From Agreia sp. Leaf210 (GTDB taxonomy: Bacteria; Actinomycetota; Actinomycetes; Actinomycetales; Microbacteriaceae), in contig NZ_LMKK01000001.1 of NCBI RefSeq assembly GCF_001421485.1, forward strand, positions 873,717 to 937,716: a DNA stretch of 64,000 bases, written 5' to 3'. The notes under the pieces are model-generated. The model was not told where the DNA came from, made no database searches, and worked only from the letters and a program-made list of their open reading frames with translations. Of the stretch, positions 51,129 through 59,220 are shown piece after piece (the stretch's first letter is position 1; every line of letters starts with the position of its first letter). Both the position numbers and the translations under genes were made by a program.

Positions 51129-51545
51129 CTAGTTGCAGACCTTCGAGAGCGCCATGAAGGTGTCCTGAACGTCGGTCGAGGCCTCGGTCAGGGCCTCGGT
51201 GTCGGCAGATGCCGGGTCGACCGAGAACGTCTTGAACTCGCTGACGAGCGAGCTCAGAGCCTCGTCTGCGTCATCGGCAACGTCTTTGACCTCGTCGTTC
51301 GAGACCTTCGACACGTTGTCGGAGAACTTGTCAGAGACCGTCTGAAGGGCCTTCGCCGCACCCTCGGGGTCGGTCGCGGCGTCGGAGAGGCTGCTGGTCA
51401 GCTCGCTCTGCAGGTCGGTGAGACCCGTCTCGAGAACCTTGCAGGCGTCGGCCTTGCTCTGTCCGCCGGCGCAGCCGGTCAGCAGAAGTCCGGTGATGGC
51501 GAGCGCGCCGATCAGCGAGGTGGTCTTGGTGCGCGAAATTCGCAT
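51129..51545 (-). CDS. Small secreted lipoprotein
   Basis: 138 residues. Signal peptide ending in lipobox LLTGCAGG (Cys25). The mature part is helical (KVLETGLTDLQSELTSSLSD, FSDNVSKVSNDEVKDVADD) with two further Cys (ACKVL, SKVCN). AAGGAG before ATG. Unknown family. Confidence 0.78.
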   Translation of the reverse strand: MRISRTKTTSLIGALAITGLLLTGCAGGQSKADACKVLETGLTDLQSELTSSLSDAATDPEGAAKALQTVSDKFSDNVSKVSNDEVKDVADDADEALSSLVSEFKTFSVDPASADTEALTEASTDVQDTFMALSKVCN

Positions 51546-51672
51546 TGGGAGGTACTCCTTTTTGGGGGGTGCTTGGTGTGAAAACCCTAGCAGTCAGCCG
51601 TAAACGGGCCGAGCCGAGGGCATGGGCAGTGCTCACCATTGACATCTCTCACCGCCCGACGCGAGGCTCCGG

Positions 51673-52428
51673 TCAAGGCGTGGGAACAGCCAGGCTGACG
51701 CCCGCATCGGCGTCGGAGAACTCCACGCTCGTCCAGGCGTCGGCCTCTCCGGCAACCGGGATCTCCGCCTTCAGCAGGTGGCCGGTCTCGTCGATCCAAT
51801 AGCGGATCGTCGACGCCGCGTCGCTCGGCGGCGCCGTAGCCGGGGCATCCGACGTGGGGCCGGCGAAGACGTCGACCGGCACGCCGTCGATGTCGTCGGA
51901 ACGCAACCAGAGGGCATCCGTCTGCTGCAGAAGCTGGGGGTTGTCGGGCCTGTCGTTGCCGAGACTCAGCAGCACCGAGACGACGTTCGAGAGGCTCGTC
52001 GCCGACGGGTCGAGGGGGCTGTCCGTCCAGCCGTCGGCGGGTACGGGCAGTGGCGCCTCATCGAGCGTCGTCGGCTGATAGCCGAGCGTCTGCGGCGTGA
52101 AGCGCAGCAGGCCGGTGTCGGCCGCGCCATTCACCGTGGTCGACGCGAAGCCGTAGCCCGCCGCCGCCGCGTAGTCGACCCAGCCCGAGAACGTGACCGG
52201 CTGCTGCCCCGCGATACTGAACGTCACCGCACGCACACCGCTGTCGAAGTTGTTGAAGCGAAAGATCGCGAGCCGCTGCGCCTGCTCCGTCGACAGCCTC
52301 GAAGTCGCCGCCTGGCTCGACGCCGCAGCATCCGGCGCATCTGACGGGGTACAGCCCGACACACCGAGGACACCACCCAGGAGCACCGCCACCACCAGGG
52401 GGCGCACCCCACGACTATTTCGAACCAC
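51673..52428 (-). CDS. Putative lipoprotein
   Basis: 251 residues, GTG start. Lipobox GVSGCTPS (Cys26). The mature region with FSGWVDYAAAAGYGFA, PADGWTDSPLDPS and STIRYWIDETGHLLKAEI resembles LolA/LppX-like beta-half-barrel lipoproteins, by impression only. TAGCCT is six nt before the start; leaderless. Confidence 0.75.
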   Translation of the reverse strand: MVRNSRGVRPLVVAVLLGGVLGVSGCTPSDAPDAAASSQAATSRLSTEQAQRLAIFRFNNFDSGVRAVTFSIAGQQPVTFSGWVDYAAAAGYGFASTTVNGAADTGLLRFTPQTLGYQPTTLDEAPLPVPADGWTDSPLDPSATSLSNVVSVLLSLGNDRPDNPQLLQQTDALWLRSDDIDGVPVDVFAGPTSDAPATAPPSDAASTIRYWIDETGHLLKAEIPVAGEADAWTSVEFSDADAGVSLAVPTP

Positions 52429-52465
52429 CCGCCGAGGCTAGCGCATGCTCCGACGCAATAACGTC

Positions 52466-52501
52466 ACAGTGCGCTAGACGAAGACAGTGCGCTAGACGAA
52501 G
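52466..52501. repeat. 18-bp tandem duplication at the murB stop
   Basis: ACAGTGCGCTAGACGAAG occurs twice head to tail; the second copy contains the MurB stop codon and last codons, the first is untranslated. Confidence 0.85.
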
Positions 52502-53709
52502 ACGGGCTCCGGCTGCAGCACGACGCCGAACTCCGCCGACACGCGATTCTGGATGTACCGCGACAGTTCCGCGATATCGGCGGCTGCGGCGCCGCCGGTG
52601 TTCACGATCGCGAGCGTGTGCTTCGAGGAGATCGCCGCGCGGGATCCCGGCAGCGAGAAGCCCTTGCCGATGCCCGTGCGTTCGATCAACCACGCGGCGC
52701 TCAGCTTGACCTGCGGTTCCGTCGAGGCGGACGCCGATGCGGCTCCGCCGAGCGGACCCGACAGATCGACCACGAGACCGGATGCGGGGTCGGGCAATGG
52801 CACCACGACCGGGGCCGGCTCGGCCTCGACGAGCCAGCGGGGTGCATCCGACGGCAGCCCACGGGCGAAGTTCTCAGAGACGATCGGGTTCGTGAAGAAC
52901 GAGCCGGCACTCACGGAATCGGGATCCGCGGCGTCGAGAACCATGCCCTTCGACGAGCGCAGCGACAGAACGGCCGAGCGCACGGCGCCGAGGGCCACCC
53001 GGTCACCCACGGCGACGCCGAGAGCGGCGGCCAGCTGCGGGTACGCGATCGGGTTGCCGAGAGCGAGCGGTCCGAGTGGCTCTGCGGAGTCGTCGGAGTC
53101 GGTCAGCGAGAACGTGACCGAGAGCACGACTCCGCGCCGACCCTTCTTGAACACGCTGGTGCGGTAGCCGAGTTCGAGCTCATCGCGGGCGATGCGCTCG
53201 ACGCGGCCGGTGCCGTAGTCGAGGAAGTCCACAGAGACGATCGAGTCGCCGGCCTCCTGCCCGTAGGCGCCGATGTTCTGAATGGGCGATGCGCCGGTCG
53301 ATCCGGGGATGCCCGAGAGCGCCTCGAGCCCCGACCAGCCCTGTTCCACCGTGTAGGCGACGAGGTCTTCCCACGGTTCGCCGGCCTGCACGCGCAGCCG
53401 AACGGTGCCGCTCGGCGCGACGATGCGCGCCACTCCTCTGGTCGCGACGCGCACGACCGTGCCGTCGAAGCCTTCGTCGGAGATGACGACGTTGGAGCCA
53501 CCGCCGAGCACGAACCAGTCGTCACCCGAATCCCACACCCCGAGCACGCTCTGCAACAACTCGGGCTCACCCTGCGGCTCGATGATGCGGGCCGCGGGGC
53601 CGCCGACCTTCAGCGTCGTCAGGGGGCCGAGCGGAACATCCGCGGCCTCGACCGAGCCGTTCGACTGCCCCTCGGCGTGCGGTTCCGGCCGCCCGTGCCG
53701 CCCGCTCAT
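52492..53709 (-). CDS. murB: UDP-N-acetylmuramate dehydrogenase
   Basis: Reduces UDP-GlcNAc-enolpyruvate to UDP-MurNAc for peptidoglycan, FAD and NADPH dependent. 405 residues: PLTTLKVGGPAARI, VLGGGSNVVISDEGF (FAD), GIPGSTGASPIQNIGAYGQE, YRTSVFKKGRRG, SAGSFFTNPIV (catalytic Ser) and SAAWLIERTGIGKGF. ATG at 53709 overlaps the hydratase stop (ATGA). A long Ala/Ser insertion lies near residue 290-330. Confidence 0.95.
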   Translation of the reverse strand: MSGRHGRPEPHAEGQSNGSVEAADVPLGPLTTLKVGGPAARIIEPQGEPELLQSVLGVWDSGDDWFVLGGGSNVVISDEGFDGTVVRVATRGVARIVAPSGTVRLRVQAGEPWEDLVAYTVEQGWSGLEALSGIPGSTGASPIQNIGAYGQEAGDSIVSVDFLDYGTGRVERIARDELELGYRTSVFKKGRRGVVLSVTFSLTDSDDSAEPLGPLALGNPIAYPQLAAALGVAVGDRVALGAVRSAVLSLRSSKGMVLDAADPDSVSAGSFFTNPIVSENFARGLPSDAPRWLVEAEPAPVVVPLPDPASGLVVDLSGPLGGAASASASTEPQVKLSAAWLIERTGIGKGFSLPGSRAAISSKHTLAIVNTGGAAAADIAELSRYIQNRVSAEFGVVLQPEPVFV

Positions 53710-54155
53710 ACGGATGCGGAGGGCGCCAGAGAGACGACGGCCTGCGCCTTGCCGAGAACCGTGTCGCCGTTGTAGGTGACCGTCAGGTCGATGCGCGCGG
53801 TTCCTGCGTCGGCGTCGATCTTGCCGACCTTCGCGCTGACGATCAGTTCAGCTCCCTCGACGGGGTCGACGAGCACCGGGCGGGTGAAGCGCACCTGGTA
53901 GTCGAGCACACGCCCGGGGTCGCCGATCCAGTCGACGACCGGCTGCACGGCGAGGCCCATCGTCAGCATGCCGTGCGCGAGAACGCCGGGCAGGCCCACG
54001 GATGCCGCGACGTCGTCGCGATAGTGGATGGCGTTGAAGTCGCCGCTTGCTCCGGCGTAGCGCACGAGCGAGTCGCGGCTCAGCGCGAAGTGGCCACCCG
54101 CGACGACGTCGCCCGCAGTCAGCTCGTCGGGCATGAGGGTGATTCCGGCGGTCAT
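53706..54155 (-). CDS. MaoC-family hotdog hydratase (HadB-like)
   Basis: 149 residues with the hydratase-2 motif: FALSRDSLVRYAGASGDFNAIHYRDD (catalytic Asp/His), VLAHGMLTMGL. Together with the next gene probably forms a heterodimeric (R)-enoyl dehydratase as HadAB. Overlaps that gene by ATGA. Confidence 0.9.
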   Translation of the reverse strand: MTAGITLMPDELTAGDVVAGGHFALSRDSLVRYAGASGDFNAIHYRDDVAASVGLPGVLAHGMLTMGLAVQPVVDWIGDPGRVLDYQVRFTRPVLVDPVEGAELIVSAKVGKIDADAGTARIDLTVTYNGDTVLGKAQAVVSLAPSASV

Positions 54156-54598
54156 TCGTCTCCCCTGACGACGAGGGTGGATGTTGCGGTCACGACGTGC
54201 GCGCCCGTCGCGTCGACGATTCTCGACTCGGCGGTGACCATCGAGTGGCCGCCCAGCGACTTGATGCTCGCGACGCTCAGGGTCGCGGTGAGCTCGTCGC
54301 CGGCCACGATCGGGCGGGTGAAAGTGAAGCGCTGGTCGCCGTGAACGACGCGCGAGAAGTCGATGCCGGCATCCGGCTCGCTCAGCAGCTGCTTCAACGT
54401 GTGCTCCTGCACCACCACCGCGAATGTGGGCGGGGCGACGACGTCGGCGTAGCCGGCCGCTCGAGCCGCTTCGACGTCGGTGTTGAGCGGGCTCGTGGCG
54501 AAGACGGCCGCGGAGAATTCGCGCACCTTCTCACGGCCGACGAGATAGGGAGAGGTCGGGGCGAAGACGCGTCCGACGAGTTCGGGGTTCACTGGCAC
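54152..54598 (-). CDS. FAS1-like/MaoC N-terminal dehydratase partner (HadA-like)
   Basis: 148-residue hotdog protein without the Asp/His pair: SPYLVGREKVREFSAAVFA, VVAPPTFAVVV, QRFTFTRPIVAGDEL. Typical substrate-binding subunit for the HadB-like partner. GTG start; TACAAT six nt upstream is the best leaderless promoter in the window. Heads the hadA-hadB-murB operon. Confidence 0.88.
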   Translation of the reverse strand: MPVNPELVGRVFAPTSPYLVGREKVREFSAAVFATSPLNTDVEAARAAGYADVVAPPTFAVVVQEHTLKQLLSEPDAGIDFSRVVHGDQRFTFTRPIVAGDELTATLSVASIKSLGGHSMVTAESRIVDATGAHVVTATSTLVVRGDE

Positions 54599-54604
54599 CC
54601 GTCC

Positions 54605-54610
54605 ATTGTA
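54605..54610 (-). promoter_or_regulatory. -10 element of the hadA-hadB-murB operon
   Basis: TACAAT on the minus strand, followed by GGACGG and the GTG start. Confidence 0.55.
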
Positions 54611-54658
54611 CGAACGCCCCGGCCGGGTGTGCTCTGCGGCTGCCTAGACTGATCACCG

Positions 54659-55360
54659 ATGAGCACCCCCCCAGCCCCGAAACCGCGGTCGCGCTCGAAC
54701 CGCACCCTGTTCCTCGTGCTCGGAATCGGCGGCGCTCTCGGGCTGCTCGTGTCGATAGCGGCTGCCGTGATGGTCTTCGCGCTGGCGACCGGGGTCATGC
54801 GGGGCGGCGATGAGGCCGGCCCGGCGCCCGAGCCGTCGCCATCCGGCGCGTCACCCGACGACGTCGACTACAGCGACCTCACCTTCGGCTCGACGTACAC
54901 GTTGCCCTCCGGCAGCCTCGCGGCCCTCACCTTCCGCCCGCCGGAGGGCACCGACTGGGTCGTCGATGCGGATGCCCCGAGCGACGCCGACACGATGAGC
55001 TACGTCAGCGAATCGACCGGATGCAAGCTGCGCATCTGGCAGTCGTCTCTCGACTCCGTCGATGTCGCCGCCGGCGACGACGACGAGGCGACCTCGCGTG
55101 AGGTGGCCTCGGCGCTGCGCACGCAGCCGATCGCCGACGACGCCTTCGCCAAGCACACGTTCACCGGCGGCTTCTCGTCGGCCAAGGTCGAGTTCGTCGA
55201 CCTGCTCTGGGGCGCATCGAACGGCAACTACCTGGCCGTGCGCGCGTTCGGCGAGGCGGGAGTCTTCGTGTCGGTCGGGGTGGCGTGCACGCAGTCGAGC
55301 GCGTGGGACGCCGTGAAGAAGGCCGACTCGGGGCTCGGAGTCGTCACCCTGTCGGAGTAA
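54659..55360 (+). CDS. Hypothetical membrane-anchored protein
   Basis: 233 residues: Pro/Arg-rich cytosolic N-terminus, one helix (about 15-42), Pro/Ser linker, extracellular domain about 70-233 with two Cys (TGCKLRIW, VACTQSS). No family recognised. TAGACT (54645-54650) is eight nt before ATG. Confidence 0.7.
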   Translation: MSTPPAPKPRSRSNRTLFLVLGIGGALGLLVSIAAAVMVFALATGVMRGGDEAGPAPEPSPSGASPDDVDYSDLTFGSTYTLPSGSLAALTFRPPEGTDWVVDADAPSDADTMSYVSESTGCKLRIWQSSLDSVDVAAGDDDEATSREVASALRTQPIADDAFAKHTFTGGFSSAKVEFVDLLWGASNGNYLAVRAFGEAGVFVSVGVACTQSSAWDAVKKADSGLGVVTLSE

Positions 55361-55405
55361 TTACTCCTGCAGTGATCGCGTAGGCCGCCAGCGGCCGTAC
55401 CGAGG

Positions 55406-56215
55406 TCAGCCCGAGACCGCCCACATCGCGACGGCGCTGGCCGCTGCCACGTTCAGCGAGTCGATTCCGTGCTTCATCGGAATCTGCACCACGGTGTCGG
55501 ATGCCGCTATCGCCTCGGGCGTCAGGCCCTCGCCCTCCGCGCCCAGCACCAGGGCGAGCTTCTCGGGAAGGCGAGCCTGGAAGTCTCGCAGGCTGACGGC
55601 ATCCGGGGTCAGAGCCAGCGCGGCGACGTGGAAACCGGTGCCGACGAGCAGTTCGCGCGTCTCCGGCCACTCGCCGACGCGCGTCCAGGGAACCTGCAGC
55701 ACCGTGCCCATGCTCACCCGGATCGCGCGGCGGTAGAACGGGTCGGAGCACCGCGGCGTGACGAGAACCGCATCGGCGCCGATCGCGCCCGCCGAGCGGA
55801 AGATCGCGCCCACATTCGTAGGGTCGACCACATTCTCGAGAACGACGACACGACGGGCGTTCCGGATGAGCTCCGCCGGGTTCGCGAGCGCCGGGCGATT
55901 CATCGAGGCGATGAGTCCGCGGTGCAGAATGTAGCCGGTGAGCTCGGCGAGGAGCTCGCCCGGGCCGGTGAAGATCGGCACGTCGGAGAAGCCGTACTCG
56001 GCGAGGGCGGCCTGGGCCTCGTCGGTCGAGGTTCCGAGCGCCAGGACCGAGCGGGGCACGTGGCCAGCGCGCAGTGCTCGCTCGAACACGAGCAACGACT
56101 CAGCGAGATAGAGGCCGTGCTCGGAGCCGCGAGCCTTCTTGAGGGCGACGTCGGTGAGGTGGGCGTAGTCGCTGAGCCTCGGATCGGTCAGGCTCTCGAC
56201 GGGAAGTACGGGCAC
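55406..56215 (-). CDS. SpoU/TrmH-family RNA 2'-O-methyltransferase
   Basis: Methylates ribose in tRNA or rRNA with SAM, trefoil-knot fold. 269 residues from GTG 56215: substrate-binding N-domain, then motif 1 DPTNVGAIFRSAGA, motif 2 LALVLGAEGEGL, motif 3 IPMKHGIDSLNVAAASAVAM. The open frame runs far upstream but there it is antisense to the next gene. The phosphatidyltransferase stop is 11 nt upstream. Confidence 0.9.
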   Translation of the reverse strand: MPVLPVESLTDPRLSDYAHLTDVALKKARGSEHGLYLAESLLVFERALRAGHVPRSVLALGTSTDEAQAALAEYGFSDVPIFTGPGELLAELTGYILHRGLIASMNRPALANPAELIRNARRVVVLENVVDPTNVGAIFRSAGAIGADAVLVTPRCSDPFYRRAIRVSMGTVLQVPWTRVGEWPETRELLVGTGFHVAALALTPDAVSLRDFQARLPEKLALVLGAEGEGLTPEAIAASDTVVQIPMKHGIDSLNVAAASAVAMWAVSG

Positions 56216-56226
56216 TCGCGCTGTCG

Positions 56227-56895
56227 CTATCCGCGCCGGTTCGGTGCATCCGCGTCTGGACGACCGGGAGCGGATGCGCCGGACGGGCGCGGATGTCCGC
56301 CTCCAGCGCCGCCGGCGCGGCCCTCGCGGCCCTCGCGGATGACGATCAGCGCGTACTGGGCGCCGACGAAGACGTGCAGCAGGCATCCGACGACCACGCC
56401 GTAGAAGGCGACGACGGCGAGCACCTCGTGGCCGGGGAAGTCGGCATGGCCGAGCAGCAGCAACGGAAGGCCGAGCATCAGGAACGTGGTGCGGATCTTC
56501 GAGATGTATGTGATCGTCATCGAACCCTGGCGCTTGTACGCAACGATGATCAGGCCCAGAACGAGGTCGGTCACCGCGATGGCGATGAGGATCCAGAGGG
56601 GCAGAATTCCGCTGATGACCAGGGTGAGGCACACCACCACCTGGCTGGCACGGTCGGCCACGGGGTCGAGTACGGCGCCGAAGTGCGTCACCTGGCCGAG
56701 CTTGCGCGCTGCGAAGCCGTCGATCCAGTCCGTGGCGCCGAGCGCGACGAGAACGATGAACGCCCAGAAGTTCTCGTGCCACAGCAGCACGAGAAGCACG
56801 AACAGCGGCATGAACAGGATGAGACGGGCGAACGTGATCGTGTTCGGCACGTTCAGAATCCGCTCGCGCTCCGGGTGCGCTGTCGAGGTGTCCAC
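56227..56895 (-). CDS. CDP-alcohol phosphatidyltransferase
   Basis: Membrane enzyme of phospholipid synthesis (PgsA/cardiolipin-synthase type). 222 residues, six helices; family motif DWIDGFAARKLGQVTHFGAV then LDPVADR (D-x2-DG-x2-AR-x8-G-x3-D-x3-D). C-terminal Gly/Arg/Pro tail. GTG 56895 is chosen: TACCCT lies six nt upstream. Exact alcohol substrate unresolved. Confidence 0.88.
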   Translation of the reverse strand: MDTSTAHPERERILNVPNTITFARLILFMPLFVLLVLLWHENFWAFIVLVALGATDWIDGFAARKLGQVTHFGAVLDPVADRASQVVVCLTLVISGILPLWILIAIAVTDLVLGLIIVAYKRQGSMTITYISKIRTTFLMLGLPLLLLGHADFPGHEVLAVVAFYGVVVGCLLHVFVGAQYALIVIREGREGRAGGAGGGHPRPSGASAPGRPDADAPNRRG

Positions 56896-56950
56896 CCTCT
56901 GAGGGTAACCGCTGCACGGCCGCGAGCACTGCACGCCACAGGCACGAAAA

Positions 56951-56980
56951 AAGCCCCGAGATGGCGAGATCTCGGGGCTT
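56951..56980 (-). terminator. Terminator after tRNA-Met
   Basis: 12-bp arms AAGCCCCGAGAT / ATCTCGGGGCTT, six-nt loop; minus strand continues with six T. Confidence 0.85.
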
Positions 56981-56983
56981 TCG

Positions 56984-57057
56984 TAGCGGGAGCGGGACTC
57001 GAACCCGCGACACCACGATTATGAGCCGTGTGCTCTAACCACCTGAGCTACCCCGCC
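56984..57057 (-). tRNA. tRNA-Met (CAU)
   Basis: 74 nt. Acceptor GGCGGGG/TCCCGCT with G-U at both ends, D-arm GCTC, anticodon loop CTCATAA, T-arm GCGGGTTCGAGTCCCGC, discriminator A. Resembles elongator Met tRNA of actinobacteria. CCA not encoded. Confidence 0.92.
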
Positions 57058-57107
57058 GGGCGCCGTCCGTTCGGCAAGCAGCTCGCGCTGCCGCCTGTGG
57101 AGGACGG

Positions 57108-57179
<72 letters not shown>

Positions 57180-57267
57180 GTAACCTGCGCACGACTGATA
57201 AGCCGTGCGATTTGGCACCTGTAGAGAATAGCATCACAAACGGGCCAGCCTGAACCGCCGTCTGGGA

Positions 57268-57281
57268 TCGAAACGATTCGA
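57268..57281 (+). promoter_or_regulatory. LacI-type operator candidate
   Basis: TCGAAACGATTCGA, arms TCGAA/TTCGA, central CG as in LacI-family sites, just before the TAGAGT hexamer (57285-57290). Confidence 0.5.
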
Positions 57282-57297
57282 GACTAGAGTGTTGCGC

Positions 57298-59037
57298 ATG
57301 ACAGTCGAACTCACCGACGCCTCCGGCGCGCCTGAATCCGCCTCGCACAGCTCGCTGCTCGCGATCGGCAGCGGCACCGAGTGGTGGCGCTCCGCCGTGA
57401 TCTATCAGATCTACCCGCGCTCATTCGCTGACAGTGACGGCGACGGCATCGGCGACCTGCCCGGCATCACGAGCCGCCTCGACTCGCTCGCAGACCTCGG
57501 GGTCGACGCGATCTGGCTCTCGCCGTTCTACACCTCTCCCCAGCACGACGCCGGCTACGACGTGGCGAACTACGTCGACGTCGATCCGCTCTTCGGCACC
57601 CTCTCCGACTTCGACGCCATGCTCGCTCGCGCACACGAACTCGGGCTCAAGGTCATCGTCGACCTCGTTCCCAACCACACCTCGTGGGAGCACGAGTGGT
57701 TCAAGGCCGCCCTCGCCGCTCCGGAAGGCAGCCCGGAGCGCGACCGTTACATGTTCCGCGACGGCCTCGGCGAGAACGGCGAGATCGCGCCCAACAACTG
57801 GCAGTCGGTGTTCGGCGGCCCCATGTGGGAGCGCACGACCAACCCCGATGGCACCCCCGGCCAGTGGTACTTGCACATCTTCGACGTGAGCCAGCCCGAC
57901 CTGAACTGGCAGAACCCGTGGGTGCGCGAGCAGATGATCGGCGTTCTGCGCTTCTGGCTCGACCGCGGCGTCGACGGCTTCCGAGTGGATGTCGCGCACG
58001 GCCTGATCAAAGAGGCCGGGCTTCCCGACTACACGCCTCCCGCAGACGCCGGCAGCATGGGCGGCGGAGCCTCGCCCCTCGAGCCCGGGATCGACTCGGA
58101 CGACCCGCCCACACCGCCCTATTGGGCACAGGACGGCGTGCACGAGATCTACCGCGCCTGGCACGAGGTGCTCGACGAGTACGAGGGCGATCGCGTCCTC
58201 TGCGCCGAGGCCTGGGTCGAGCCGCTCACCAAGCTCGCCCGCTGGGTGCGCCCCGACGAGATGCAGCAGGCCTTCAACTTCACCTACCTCGAGGCATCGT
58301 GGAACGCCCCGCAGCTGCGCGCGGTGATCGACACGTCGATCCACGCCTTCGGAACCGTCGGCGCCCCCTCCACCTGGGTGCTCTCGAATCACGACGTGGT
58401 GCGCCACGCCAGCCGCCTGGCTCTCGGAGCGGACAACCTGCAGGGTGACGGCATCGGGCCGAAGACCCCGGGGCTGCCCGACACCGCACTCGGTCTGCGT
58501 CGCGCCCGCGCCGCCACGGCCCTGATGCTCGCCCTCCCCGGCAGCTCCTACGTCTACCAGGGCGAGGAGCTCGGCCTGCCGGAGGCCATCCATCTGCCCG
58601 ACGACGCGCGACAAGACCCCACCTGGTTCCGCACCAAAGGTGAGCGCTACGGGCGCGACGGATGCCGCGTGCCGATTCCCTGGGAGGCCGGCCGGCCGAG
58701 CTACGGCTTCGGCCCCACGGCCGCGAGCTGGCTGCCACAGCCGAGCGATTGGGATTCCTACTCCCGCGACAGCCAGACGGGCGTGCCCGGATCGACCCTC
58801 GAGCTCTACAAGCTCGCGCTGTCGCTGCGCGCACAGCACAAACTGGGCACGGGCCTGATCGAGTGGCTACCCGGTTACGGCGACGACGTGATCGCATTCT
58901 CGAACGGAGCCGTGACCGTGATCGCGAACATCGGTTCGGTGCCGGTCGAGCTGCCGGAGGGCGAAGTGCTGCTCGCGTCGGAGTCCGTCGCCGAAGCTGT
59001 ACTACCCGTCGACACCACGGTCTGGCTCGCGAACTAG
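57298..59037 (+). CDS. GH13 alpha-glucosidase
   Basis: Intracellular alpha-1,4 or 1,6-glucosidase, 579 residues. TIM barrel: VIYQIYPRSFADSDGDGIGD, DLVPNHTSWEH, GFRVDVAHGL (nucleophile Asp), CAEAWVE (acid/base Glu), VLSNHDVVRH. ATG 57298 is used since TAGAGT lies seven nt before it; a GTG at 57289 lies inside the promoter. A LacI-type palindrome overlaps the promoter, suggesting maltose-type induction. Confidence 0.93.
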   Translation: MTVELTDASGAPESASHSSLLAIGSGTEWWRSAVIYQIYPRSFADSDGDGIGDLPGITSRLDSLADLGVDAIWLSPFYTSPQHDAGYDVANYVDVDPLFGTLSDFDAMLARAHELGLKVIVDLVPNHTSWEHEWFKAALAAPEGSPERDRYMFRDGLGENGEIAPNNWQSVFGGPMWERTTNPDGTPGQWYLHIFDVSQPDLNWQNPWVREQMIGVLRFWLDRGVDGFRVDVAHGLIKEAGLPDYTPPADAGSMGGGASPLEPGIDSDDPPTPPYWAQDGVHEIYRAWHEVLDEYEGDRVLCAEAWVEPLTKLARWVRPDEMQQAFNFTYLEASWNAPQLRAVIDTSIHAFGTVGAPSTWVLSNHDVVRHASRLALGADNLQGDGIGPKTPGLPDTALGLRRARAATALMLALPGSSYVYQGEELGLPEAIHLPDDARQDPTWFRTKGERYGRDGCRVPIPWEAGRPSYGFGPTAASWLPQPSDWDSYSRDSQTGVPGSTLELYKLALSLRAQHKLGTGLIEWLPGYGDDVIAFSNGAVTVIANIGSVPVELPEGEVLLASESVAEAVLPVDTTVWLAN

Positions 59038-59075
59038 CCCTCGGGGGCACCGCGGTCCCAGCATCGACACGTCGA

Positions 59076-59109
59076 AAAAGCACCCAAGAATCCGCTCTTG
59101 GGTGCTTTT
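59076..59109. terminator. Bidirectional terminator
   Basis: 13-bp arms AAAAGCACCCAAG/CTTGGGTGCTTTT, eight-nt loop. U runs on both strands. Confidence 0.85.
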
Positions 59110-59185
59110 GCGACGAGTGAGTTCGAGGGAACAGATCCATCCGGCGAAGATGCACTCTCCGCCTCGGCTATCGGTGTTTTTCCGC

Positions 59186-59215
59186 CGAGTCGGCGCATCC
59201 CGAGTCGGCGTATCC
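59186..59215. repeat. 15-bp tandem repeat
   Basis: CGAGTCGGCGCATCC followed by CGAGTCGGCGTATCC, five nt from the M23 gene stop. Confidence 0.6.
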
Positions 59216-59220
59216 GGCGG

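Noticed and set aside
56216-57016. N-terminal extension of the methyltransferase frame
   Set aside because: Off-frame over the phosphatidyltransferase; SpoU homology starts at about 56215.
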